Shown here: positions 28,766 through 36,815 of the stretch, one piece after another
How positions within the stretch are numbered: position 1 is the stretch's first letter
How the letters are laid out: each line of letters starts with the position of its first letter
Source of the DNA: Lachnospiraceae bacterium UBA1712
Lineage (GTDB): Bacteria; Bacillota; Clostridia; Lachnospirales; Lachnospiraceae
Direction of reading: 5' to 3'
Length of the DNA stretch: 64,000 nt
Assembly (NCBI GenBank): GCA_002317175.1
Contig: DCJA01000036.1
Coordinates: 133,331 to 197,330 of the forward strand
Notes under the pieces: generated by a model
Told to the model about the DNA's origin: nothing
What the model saw: only the letters and a program-made list of their open reading frames with translations
Databases searched by the model: none
Translations under genes and position numbers: made by a program

Positions 28766-29628
28766 GTCCAGTAGTAAAAAGGAAACGTGAGAGGCATGCT
28801 CTTCCAACTAAATATGTGCTGTTGATTCTGACACTTTTTTGTGTTGTTACAATGATTGTTTCTTTTTCTACAGACATTTTTACTAAACCGCTTAATAATA
28901 TAAGCGGTTATGTTGTTGTACCATTTCAAAAGGGTTTAACCAATGTGGGTTCATATATATTAAACAGAGCTGAGAATTTTAAAAATCTTCAGAATGTGCT
29001 TGAGGAAAATGAGGAACTAAAGGCTGAAGTAGAAAAACTCACCAAAGAAAACATTGAACTTGCACAGGATAAGTATGAATTAACAAAGCTTAGAGAATTA
29101 TATGCTTTGGATGATGAGTATGATGACCTGCAAAAGACTGGCGCAAGAATAGTTGCGCGTGATACAGGCAACTGGTATTCGAATTTTATCATTGACAAGG
29201 GTGCCAATGATGGAATTGCTGTGGACTGTAATGTGGTTTCAGGTAATGGCCTTGTGGGAAGAGTTGTTTCTGTTGGACCTAATTTTTCCAAGGTTACATC
29301 TATTATTTCTGATAACGTTAATACCAGTTCCATGATACTTGCTACAGGAGATAACCTGATAGTATCTGGAGACCTTGAACTTATGAATAAGAATCTTATC
29401 ACTTTTAGCCAGTTATATGACGCCGAGGATAAGGTTTCAATTGGTGATAAAATTGTTACCAGTAATATTAGTGACAAATACCTTCCAGGTCTTCTGGTTG
29501 GATATGTTTCCTATATTAGTACGGATTCCAATAATCTGACTAAGTCCGGAACTCTTGTTCCAGCTGTGGACTTTAGACATTTGGAGGAAGTACTGGTTAT
29601 TCTGGATCTGAAAGAAACGGCTGACTGA
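28762..29628 (+). CDS. mreC: Rod-shape determining protein MreC
   Basis: MreC is a bitopic scaffold of the elongation machinery. The 288 residues have a short basic cytoplasmic N-terminus, one transmembrane helix at about 15-35, a coiled coil (about 70-110, Glu/Lys/Leu heptads), and a beta-rich extracytoplasmic domain starting with ARIVARDTGNWY. It overlaps mreB by 4 nt (ATGA). Confidence 0.94.
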   Translation: MSPVVKRKRERHALPTKYVLLILTLFCVVTMIVSFSTDIFTKPLNNISGYVVVPFQKGLTNVGSYILNRAENFKNLQNVLEENEELKAEVEKLTKENIELAQDKYELTKLRELYALDDEYDDLQKTGARIVARDTGNWYSNFIIDKGANDGIAVDCNVVSGNGLVGRVVSVGPNFSKVTSIISDNVNTSSMILATGDNLIVSGDLELMNKNLITFSQLYDAEDKVSIGDKIVTSNISDKYLPGLLVGYVSYISTDSNNLTKSGTLVPAVDFRHLEEVLVILDLKETAD

Positions 29629-29629
29629 T

Positions 29630-30160
29630 ATGAAAAAGAATATTATTTCAATACTTTTTATCTCTATATGTTTCTTGCTTCAGTCTACTTTGCTGAGCCA
29701 GTTTACGCTTGGTGGAATCGTACCCAATCTGATGATTGTTATTCTGGCTACAATTGGTTTTTTACTGGGTAATCGTTCGGGAATGTGGATTGGTTTTGCA
29801 TTTGGACTTATTACTGATATTTTCTTTGGCCAGATTATTGGTTTATACGCAATATTATATATGTTTGTCGGATATGCCAATGGTGTATTTGAGAAGATTT
29901 TATTCCCACATGATATAAAGCTTCCATTGCTTTTAATTGTTGGAACTGATTTTGCTTATTCCAACATATGCTATATTCTGTTTTTCCTGCTTAGAGGAAA
30001 ATTTGATTATTTGTTTTACTTTAAAAGTATAATGCTACCAGAATTAATATATACAACAGTGTTTGCCTGCATCATTTATCCGTTTGTACATTTCATTTTC
30101 AGGAAAATTGATGAATATGATGCAAAGCATTCGGGAGAGAACTACATTGCGGAGCAATAA
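29630..30160 (+). CDS. mreD: Rod-shape determining protein MreD
   Basis: The 176-residue polytopic membrane protein has five or six hydrophobic segments and the family segment IGFLLGNRSGMWIGFAFGLITDIFFG (near 42-67). It is the integral-membrane partner of MreC. It begins 1 nt after mreC and overlaps the PBP2 gene by about 50 nt. Confidence 0.92.
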   Translation: MKKNIISILFISICFLLQSTLLSQFTLGGIVPNLMIVILATIGFLLGNRSGMWIGFAFGLITDIFFGQIIGLYAILYMFVGYANGVFEKILFPHDIKLPLLLIVGTDFAYSNICYILFFLLRGKFDYLFYFKSIMLPELIYTTVFACIIYPFVHFIFRKIDEYDAKHSGENYIAEQ

Positions 30161-33053
30161 AAATACTGACAGTTTTATAAATTCAATAAAAGGCAGAATG
30201 CTAGTTCTGCTTATTTTTGTTGTAATAGTAGGTTCTGTTCTTGTAGGAAGAATTTTTTATCTTCAGATAGTTAATGGTGAAGAAGCGCTCATGGACTTCA
30301 CTCTTAAGATTCAAAAGGAAAGAACCATTGAAGCAGCTAGAGGAAAAATACTTGATCGTAATGGCAAGGTTCTTGCCTATAATGAACTTGCTTATAATGT
30401 AACAATTGAAGATATTTATGAATCCAGCAAAGACAAAAATAAACAGATTAATGATACTTTATTAAGAGTAATTGACGTGATTGAAGATAATGGTGATTCT
30501 GCTATTAGCGATTTCAATATTATTCTTAATTCTGATGGAGAATTTGAGTTTACAGTCAGCGACACCAAGCTAAAGCGATTCCTGGCTGATATATACGGAA
30601 GAAAGGATATATCAAGCCTTAAATATGAGGAAGAAACGTCAAGTGCACAGGATGTTATTGACTATATGTGTGGATACAGCAAGTTTGGTATAGGAGAGTA
30701 TACTGATCCTGATAACCCAAGAGACAGTTTTGTGAAAGGTAAAGGATATACCAGGAAACAGATACTTCAGCTGGTTACAATTCGATATGCCATGAGTCTG
30801 AATTCTTATCAGAAATATATACCAACTGTTATCGCATCGGACGTTAATGAAAGAACTGTTGCAACAATTCTTGAGAATTCTCAGGATCTTTTGGGAATTA
30901 ATATTGCAGAGGAAAGTATCAGAAAGTATAGCGATAGCCGATATTTTGCCCAGATAATGGGATATACAGGAAAGATATCCGAGGATGAACTTCAGTCATT
31001 AAACAATATGGAAATTAATGACTATAACATCAGGACCACCAAAGCCAGAAATGATTATGCTCTTAATGATATGGTTGGTAAATCTGGTATCGAAAACACT
31101 ATGGAGACTTACCTTGCTGGTACAAAGGGAAAAGAAACTGTATATGTTAATAACCTGGGAAAAGTAATTGAGACCAAGAAGACTGTTATGCCAATTGCGG
31201 GTAACGATGTATATCTTACAATTGATAAGGATCTTCAGATTGCTACATATAACATTCTTGAACAGTATCTTGCGGGTGTACTTGTTAGTAAGATTCAGAA
31301 TATAAAAGAATATAAACCAACTGAAACCACCAAAGCCAGCAATTATATAATACCTATAACAGATGTATTATTTCAGCTTTTTAATAATAATATTATTAGC
31401 ATAAGCCATTTGTCTTCTGAAGAAGCGGGAGATAATGAGCAGGCAATTAATGCTGCGATAGTTCAGAAAAGAGAAGCTGTTCTGGCCAGAATTGAGGAAG
31501 AGCTAAACAGCAGAAAAACTCCCTACAAGGATTTGCCAGACGAATATAAAATATACGAGACCTTTATAACAACTATGCTTAGTGAAAATGGTGTTACCAA
31601 GGATAGTGTTATTGACAAGGAAGATGAGACTTATCTTGCCTGGAAGGTCGACGAGACAATATCGCTTTGTGATTATCTTAAATATGCTATTTCCATGAAC
31701 TGGATTGAAGTCAATAAAATAGATATTAAGACTAGCTATTCAGACTCGGATGAAGTATATGCTCAGCTGGTACAGTATATTATTGAACATCTTGGGAACA
31801 GTACTGCATTTACCAAAAAAATGCTTAAATCAATGATTGTTAATGATAATATTACTTATCGTCAGATATGTATGGTTCTTTTGGAACAGGATGCAATATC
31901 GATTATAGAGGATGAAAAAAATAAGTTTACAGAGGGAAGAATTACTCCTTACGAGTTTATACAGTATCTTATTAAAAACCTCTATATTACTCCTGGGCAG
32001 CTTGCTCTGGATCCATATTCAGCCAGCTGTGTAATTACTAATACAGAAGGTGAAGTATTGGCACTTGTGAGTTATCCTAGTTATGATAATAACAGGCTGG
32101 CCAACTCTATTGATGCACAGTATTATGCATCGCTTCAGAGTGATCTTTCTAAACCGTTATGGAACTATGCTACTCAGCAAAAGACTGCTCCGGGTTCTAC
32201 TTATAAGATGGTATCCGCTACGGCGGCACTGGAGGAAGGGATTGTCTCAACCACAGATACCATTAGCTGTAAAGGTTATTTTGACCGTTTTGTTGATGCT
32301 CAGTATAAATGCTGGATTTATCCAGGCAGTCATGGCAGCATTAATGTATCTGGTGGTATTGAGAATTCATGTAACAGCTTTTTCTATGAAGTTGGATACC
32401 AGCTTAGTATTTTGGATGATAAGTATAATGAAAGCTTTGGTTTGAACAGACTTAATAAATACGCCTATATGTATGGCCTGAATGAAAAGTCTGGTATTGA
32501 AATTGAAGAATCAGAACCTGAATGCTCAGATGAATATCCTGTTCTTTCTGCTATTGGTCAGGGTACTAATAACTTTACAACTGTAGGGCTTGCGAGATAT
32601 GTTACAGCGGTTGCTAACAGTGGTACTGTGTATAATCTTTCATTACTGGACAAGGTTACTGATTCAAATGGTAATGAAATAGTTGATTACAGTCCTTCTG
32701 TAAAGAATACGGTTGAACTTCCTACAGCTTACTGGAATGCAATTCATAAGGGTATGAGAGCGGTAGTTCAGAAAAAAGCGTATTATAATGATCTTGGAAT
32801 TAACGTAGCTGGTAAAACAGGTACTGCTCAGGAAAGTAAGAACAGAACTAACCATGCTCTTTTTGTAAGTTATGCTCCGTATGAAAATCCTGAAATAGTG
32901 GTATGCACCCGTATAGCATTTGGTTATACCTCTGAATATGCTGCTAACGTAACCAGAGATATTTATAAATACTACTACAAACTTGAAGATGAGGATGATA
33001 TTTTAACAGGTACTGCTGAGGTTCCTGAAGCTGCTATTACTAATGCAGATTAA
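30111..33053 (+). CDS. mrdA: Penicillin-binding protein 2, elongation-type transpeptidase, with large insert
   Basis: This class B PBP cross-links new lateral peptidoglycan with RodA. The 980 residues have a cytoplasmic tail, one transmembrane helix at about 30-50, and a dimerisation domain (RGKILDRNGKVLAYN). The transpeptidase domain carries S696-T-Y-K699, S753-C-N755 and K902-T-G904. Between about residues 375 and 630, inside the start of the transpeptidase domain, lies a helical, charged insert of about 250 residues that explains the great length (600-700 is usual). The ATG at 30111, inside mreD and after AGGAAA, is preferred; an earlier in-frame start lacks a site. Confidence 0.93.
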   Translation: MNMMQSIRERTTLRSNKNTDSFINSIKGRMLVLLIFVVIVGSVLVGRIFYLQIVNGEEALMDFTLKIQKERTIEAARGKILDRNGKVLAYNELAYNVTIEDIYESSKDKNKQINDTLLRVIDVIEDNGDSAISDFNIILNSDGEFEFTVSDTKLKRFLADIYGRKDISSLKYEEETSSAQDVIDYMCGYSKFGIGEYTDPDNPRDSFVKGKGYTRKQILQLVTIRYAMSLNSYQKYIPTVIASDVNERTVATILENSQDLLGINIAEESIRKYSDSRYFAQIMGYTGKISEDELQSLNNMEINDYNIRTTKARNDYALNDMVGKSGIENTMETYLAGTKGKETVYVNNLGKVIETKKTVMPIAGNDVYLTIDKDLQIATYNILEQYLAGVLVSKIQNIKEYKPTETTKASNYIIPITDVLFQLFNNNIISISHLSSEEAGDNEQAINAAIVQKREAVLARIEEELNSRKTPYKDLPDEYKIYETFITTMLSENGVTKDSVIDKEDETYLAWKVDETISLCDYLKYAISMNWIEVNKIDIKTSYSDSDEVYAQLVQYIIEHLGNSTAFTKKMLKSMIVNDNITYRQICMVLLEQDAISIIEDEKNKFTEGRITPYEFIQYLIKNLYITPGQLALDPYSASCVITNTEGEVLALVSYPSYDNNRLANSIDAQYYASLQSDLSKPLWNYATQQKTAPGSTYKMVSATAALEEGIVSTTDTISCKGYFDRFVDAQYKCWIYPGSHGSINVSGGIENSCNSFFYEVGYQLSILDDKYNESFGLNRLNKYAYMYGLNEKSGIEIEESEPECSDEYPVLSAIGQGTNNFTTVGLARYVTAVANSGTVYNLSLLDKVTDSNGNEIVDYSPSVKNTVELPTAYWNAIHKGMRAVVQKKAYYNDLGINVAGKTGTAQESKNRTNHALFVSYAPYENPEIVVCTRIAFGYTSEYAANVTRDIYKYYYKLEDEDDILTGTAEVPEAAITNAD

Positions 33054-33072
33054 AATGTGAAGGGGTTAATAT

Positions 33073-33744
33073 ATGAGTTTATCTACAATTAAAAGTTTTC
33101 ATAATGGCATTGCGCTTCATCTTGATCCAAATGCAGATATGAGTCTTATACTTGAAGATCTTGCTGTTAAATTCGAGGAATCAAGAAAGTTCTTTAGAAA
33201 TGCAAAGGTTGCTTTATCTATTGAGGACAGACAGGTTACAGCAGAAGAAGAAAAGATGATTGTTAGTGTTATTAATGCGCATAGCGATCTTAATGTTCTT
33301 TGTATTATTGGTAAAAATGAAGAGACTGACAGAAGATACGTTAAGGCTTTGAAGAAGGTTGAAAGCCAGAGAGATAACAATAATACACGACTTTATGTTG
33401 GAAATGTTGAAGAAAGTGATGTTATTGAAAGTGAAGGCTCGTTGATAGTATATGGTAATGTTGAACTTGGCGGAACAGTTGTTGCTACCAAGGACATTAT
33501 AGTGATGGGTTACATATCTGGTCAGGCATATGCAGGCACCAGTGGTGATGAAAAATCAGTAATTATCTGCTTTGGTCTTTCACCAAGAAGACTTCAGATT
33601 GCTGATTATAAATATACGGATAAGGGACGAATGAGCTTTGGAAAGAAAATAAAGTTTGTTCCTCAGAAATTAAGAGTAACTAATGGAAAGGTTGTGTCTG
33701 AAATCTTAGATAACTTATCCATTAAAGATTTGACAAAAAGATAA
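33073..33744 (+). CDS. minC: Septum site-determining protein MinC, atypical
   Basis: MinC inhibits FtsZ assembly away from mid-cell when carried by MinD. The 223-residue product shows the MinC_N-like fold (1-100) and the beta-helical C-terminal domain (GSLIVYGNVELGGTVVATKDI and SGQAYAGTSGDEKSVIICFGL). The MinD-contact motif RSGQ, which should lie just before that helix, aligns here with E113-E-S-D116. The gene sits between PBP2 and rodA, where relatives carry minC-minD-minE, yet rodA starts 1 nt after its stop. A MinD-independent role is possible. Confidence 0.82.
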   Translation: MSLSTIKSFHNGIALHLDPNADMSLILEDLAVKFEESRKFFRNAKVALSIEDRQVTAEEEKMIVSVINAHSDLNVLCIIGKNEETDRRYVKALKKVESQRDNNNTRLYVGNVEESDVIESEGSLIVYGNVELGGTVVATKDIIVMGYISGQAYAGTSGDEKSVIICFGLSPRRLQIADYKYTDKGRMSFGKKIKFVPQKLRVTNGKVVSEILDNLSIKDLTKR

Positions 33745-33745
33745 T

Positions 33746-34852
33746 ATGTTACGTCAGTACAGATTAAAAAATTATAATTTCAAATTAATATTGTATGTTG
33801 TTGCCTTGTCCTTTATAGGTTATTTTGCGATAGGAAGTGCCAAGGAATCTGTTCAGCAAAGACAGCTTTATGGAATAATTATAGGCCTGATACTTATGAT
33901 TCTGGTATCATTGCTAAATTATTCTGTTTATTACTATGTCCGGTGGTTTATGTATGGATTGAACATTATTTTACTGGTACTGGTTCTTGTTGCGGGACAT
34001 GAGGTAAATGGTTCAAAAAGATGGATTAACATTGGATTTCAGTTTCAGCCATCTGAGCTGGCAAAGATTTTATTGATTTTATTCTTTGCACAGTTTATTA
34101 TGAAAAATAAGAATAATCTTAATACATTTTCAACAATAATTGCTTCAATTTTGTTGCTGGCTGCACCACTTTTACTAATTTATAAAGAACCAGACCTTTC
34201 TACAACTATTATGGTTGTTGTAAGCTTTGCGGTAATGCTTTTTGTTGGTGGTTTAAGCTACAAGATTGTATTAACGATATTGGGAATTAGTATACCTGCG
34301 GGGGTTGTTTTCTTTTCGATTATCCTGCAGGACGATAGTAATATTCTCGAGGGATATCAGATTACTCGTATTCTCGCCTGGCTGGATCCAGAAAAATACG
34401 CAGATTCTGCTGCTTATCAGCAGATTAATTCTGTTACAGCTATTAGTTCAGGACAGCTTTTGGGTAAAGGTCTCAATAATAATGTAATTGCTTCGGTAAA
34501 AAACGGTAACTTTATTTCTGAACCGCAGACTGATTTTATTTATGCTATTATTGGCGAAGAACTTGGGTTTGTAGGAGCTTTATCTGTAATAATACTTCTT
34601 ATTCTGGTTGTTATTGAATGCCTGAATATAGCGAGATATTCCAAGGATGATATGGGAGCACTTATTTGTAGTGGCATGGCTGCTCTTATTTCTCTTCAGG
34701 GTTTTATGAATATTGCTGTTGCAACGGGTTTTATGCCTAACACTGGAATTCCGCTTCCATTTGTTAGTTATGGATTGACGAGTCTTGTTAGTCTCTATAT
34801 AGGTATTGGGGTAGTACTTAATGTAGGGTTGCAGACAACAAAGGCTCATTAA
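33746..34852 (+). CDS. rodA: Rod-shape peptidoglycan glycosyltransferase RodA (FtsW/RodA/SpoVE family)
   Basis: This SEDS-family membrane enzyme polymerises lipid II with PBP2. The 368 residues carry about ten hydrophobic segments and the conserved motifs NGSKRWINIGFQFQPSELAKI (near 90-110), KEPDLST, and the C-terminal GIPLPFVSYGLTSLVSLYIGIG. It starts 1 nt behind minC. With PBP2 and MreBCD it completes the elongasome set. Confidence 0.95.
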   Translation: MLRQYRLKNYNFKLILYVVALSFIGYFAIGSAKESVQQRQLYGIIIGLILMILVSLLNYSVYYYVRWFMYGLNIILLVLVLVAGHEVNGSKRWINIGFQFQPSELAKILLILFFAQFIMKNKNNLNTFSTIIASILLLAAPLLLIYKEPDLSTTIMVVVSFAVMLFVGGLSYKIVLTILGISIPAGVVFFSIILQDDSNILEGYQITRILAWLDPEKYADSAAYQQINSVTAISSGQLLGKGLNNNVIASVKNGNFISEPQTDFIYAIIGEELGFVGALSVIILLILVVIECLNIARYSKDDMGALICSGMAALISLQGFMNIAVATGFMPNTGIPLPFVSYGLTSLVSLYIGIGVVLNVGLQTTKAH

Positions 34853-34880
34853 ATTATAAAGAGAAGGGGTTAAATTTTAT

Positions 34881-35276
34881 ATGAACATTGCTCTGATTGC
34901 GCACGATGCTAAAAAGAAACTTATGCAGAATTTCTGTATAGCTTATCGTGGTATTTTAAGTAAGAATAATTTATATGCTACTGGAACAACTGGTAGATTA
35001 ATAGAGGAAGTGACTAATCTGAATGTACATAAGTTTCTTGCGGGTCATCTTGGTGGTGAACAGCAGATAGGAGCTCAGATTGAACACAATCAGATGGATT
35101 TGGTAATCTTTTTGAGAGATCCACTTAATCCTAAAAGTCACGAGCCGGATGTTAATAATGTTGTAAAACTGTGTGATATTCATAATATTCCACTTGCAAC
35201 TAATCTGGCGACTGCAGAATTATTGATTAAATCCCTTGACAGAGGAGATCTTGAGTGGCGTGAGATGTATAAGTAG
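34881..35276 (+). CDS. mgsA: Methylglyoxal synthase-like protein with Glu at the catalytic Asp position
   Basis: MgsA turns dihydroxyacetone phosphate into methylglyoxal and phosphate, a bypass that relieves phosphosugar stress. The 131 residues keep IALIAHDAKK, YATGTTGRLIEE, D80, H87 and D90 (E. coli D91, H98, D101). The strongly conserved SGPxGGDQQ block reads AGHLGGEQQ, so the residue equivalent to the E. coli base Asp71 is E60, and the aromatic FFWDPL is FLRDPL. Activity may be reduced or altered. AAGGGG lies about 11 nt before the ATG. It overlaps the carboxypeptidase gene by 17 nt. Confidence 0.88.
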   Translation: MNIALIAHDAKKKLMQNFCIAYRGILSKNNLYATGTTGRLIEEVTNLNVHKFLAGHLGGEQQIGAQIEHNQMDLVIFLRDPLNPKSHEPDVNNVVKLCDIHNIPLATNLATAELLIKSLDRGDLEWREMYK

Positions 35277-36240
35277 TTTTATTAAGAAAGCAACTTCTAT
35301 TTCGGTTGCCTTCTTTTTATGTATGAATATTGCAGCATGTGGTAAGAGCGAACTTCCTTTGGACTATAAGGTAGTTAATGATCTTTCAGCGGCTGGTCTT
35401 GATAGTCGGGTAGATGGCTTTTCCAAGAATATTGCTGTTGTAGCAGGAGATGTTAGTGCTAAAGGCGGTTTTGTAGCAGAGGAGAATTCTGCTGCAGGTC
35501 TTTTCGATGTGAATAATTGTAAGGTTATGTATGCCAAGGATATTCATCAGCAGATGAATCCTGCAAGTCTTACTAAAGTTATGACTGCTATATGTGCATT
35601 AAAGTATGGCAATCTTGATGATACTGTTGTGTGTTCAGATAACATTAATAAGTTGGAAAGCGGAGCTTCTACCTGTGGATTAAAACCTGGTGACAGAATG
35701 TCTCTGGAACAGGCTTTGTACTGCATGCTTTTACCTTCTGCCAACGATGCGGCAATAGCAATTGCAGAGCATATATCTGGTTCTGTGGAAGAATTTTCTA
35801 ATCTGATGAATAAAGAGGCTTCATTGATTGGAGCAACTAATAGTAATTTTGTTAATCCTCATGGTTTAACAGCTGATAATCATTATACAACAGTGTATGA
35901 TATGTATCTTATTACCAATGAAGCTATACATTATTCGAAGTTTTTGGAGATTATTCAGCAGAGCAGTTATTCTACGGTAATTACAGATTCATCTGGTTTG
36001 GAAAAGAATATTGAAGTAAAGACTTCTAACAAATTCCATGACGGTACTTTTACTTGTCCTGAGAATATTACAGTAATTGGAGGAAAGACAGGTACGACTA
36101 CTGCTGCGGGTTCATGTCTGGCTTTAGTTACCAGAGATTCTTCCAATAATCCATATATATCTGTCATTCTTCATGCGAGTGAAAGAACATTACTTTATGA
36201 AGAGATGATTGAACTGCTTGAAGAGATAAATAAACAGTAA
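35260..36240 (+). CDS. D-alanyl-D-alanine carboxypeptidase lipoprotein
   Basis: This low-molecular-weight PBP trims the terminal D-Ala of peptidoglycan pentapeptides outside the membrane. From the GTG at 35260 the 326-residue product begins with a basic n-region, a hydrophobic core and a lipobox IAAC with C27, so it should be a lipoprotein. The catalytic motifs are S103-L-T-K106, S160-A-N162 and K276-T-G278. GAGGAG at 35242-35247 is the nearest ribosome site; TTG starts at 35236 or 35251 are alternatives but spoil signal spacing. The beta-sandwich PBP5 C-domain is missing, and the protein ends soon after the catalytic domain. Confidence 0.9.
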   Translation: MRCISSFIKKATSISVAFFLCMNIAACGKSELPLDYKVVNDLSAAGLDSRVDGFSKNIAVVAGDVSAKGGFVAEENSAAGLFDVNNCKVMYAKDIHQQMNPASLTKVMTAICALKYGNLDDTVVCSDNINKLESGASTCGLKPGDRMSLEQALYCMLLPSANDAAIAIAEHISGSVEEFSNLMNKEASLIGATNSNFVNPHGLTADNHYTTVYDMYLITNEAIHYSKFLEIIQQSSYSTVITDSSGLEKNIEVKTSNKFHDGTFTCPENITVIGGKTGTTTAAGSCLALVTRDSSNNPYISVILHASERTLLYEEMIELLEEINKQ

Positions 36241-36255
36241 AAACTGTTGTTTTTT
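36233..36255 (+). terminator. Weak terminator overlapping the next promoter
   Basis: AACAGT (36233-36238) pairs with ACTGTT (36243-36248) around an AAAA loop, followed by GTTTTTTT. The stem overlaps the stop codon and the -35 box that follows. Confidence 0.5.
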
Positions 36256-36275
36256 AGGGTATGATACTCTATAAT
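36247..36275 (+). promoter_or_regulatory. Sigma-A promoter
   Basis: TTGTTT at 36247-36252 and TATAAT at 36270-36275 are separated by exactly 17 bp. It drives the small P-loop gene at 36324. Confidence 0.75.
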
Positions 36276-36323
36276 AATCACATGGGGTTAATGCTCAAAA
36301 TTTAACTATTAGGAGGGCTAGCA

Positions 36324-36743
36324 ATGGTTCAATTAATTGTAGGCAAAGAGGGTAAAGGTAAGACAAAACAGCTTATCGATAAGGTTAATGAAGAGATTAA
36401 GGGCGCATCTGGAAATATAGTATTTTTGGATAGAAGTTCAAAGCATATGTTTGAACTTAATAATAAAGTCAGATTAATCGATGTTTCTGAATATGATTTT
36501 GAAAACAGTTCAGAATTTGCAGGTTTTATATACGGTATCATTTCTCAGGATCATGATATTGAGCAGATGTATATCGATGGAATCATGAAGATAACAAAAC
36601 TTACAGTTGAAGGTTTTGAAGAGATTGTTAAGAAGTTTGATGCAATTTCAGACAAATTTAATTTTACAATTATTGTAAGCGCTTCAGTTGAAAAGAGCGA
36701 ATTAAGTCCAGAGTTACAAGAAAAAGTTATTGTGGCATTATAA
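36324..36743 (+). CDS. Small P-loop protein of unknown function
   Basis: The 139-residue soluble protein has a textbook Walker A (G7 KEGK G12 K13 T14) directly after the first beta strand and a hydrophobic strand FTIIVSAS near residue 114. A Walker B acidic residue is less obvious. It is conserved-looking in this family of bacteria, and similar proteins carry vague PilT-like names, but no function can be claimed. It has its own strong promoter, AGGAGGG before the ATG, and a stem-loop after its stop, so it is monocistronic. Confidence 0.8.
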   Translation: MVQLIVGKEGKGKTKQLIDKVNEEIKGASGNIVFLDRSSKHMFELNNKVRLIDVSEYDFENSSEFAGFIYGIISQDHDIEQMYIDGIMKITKLTVEGFEEIVKKFDAISDKFNFTIIVSASVEKSELSPELQEKVIVAL

Positions 36744-36750
36744 GATAAAC

Positions 36751-36776
36751 AAAGCCTCGGAATAATCCGGGGCTTT
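36751..36776 (+). terminator. Terminator-like stem-loop without T-tract
   Basis: AAAGCCTCGG (36751-36760) pairs with CCGGGGCTTT (36767-36776) with one T-G wobble and a 6-nt loop. Only a short GATTAT follows, so termination may be partial and the next genes may be reached by read-through. Confidence 0.6.
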
Positions 36777-36815
36777 GATTATGCTGATACTATATATGAT
36801 AGAAGGGAGGTAAAT

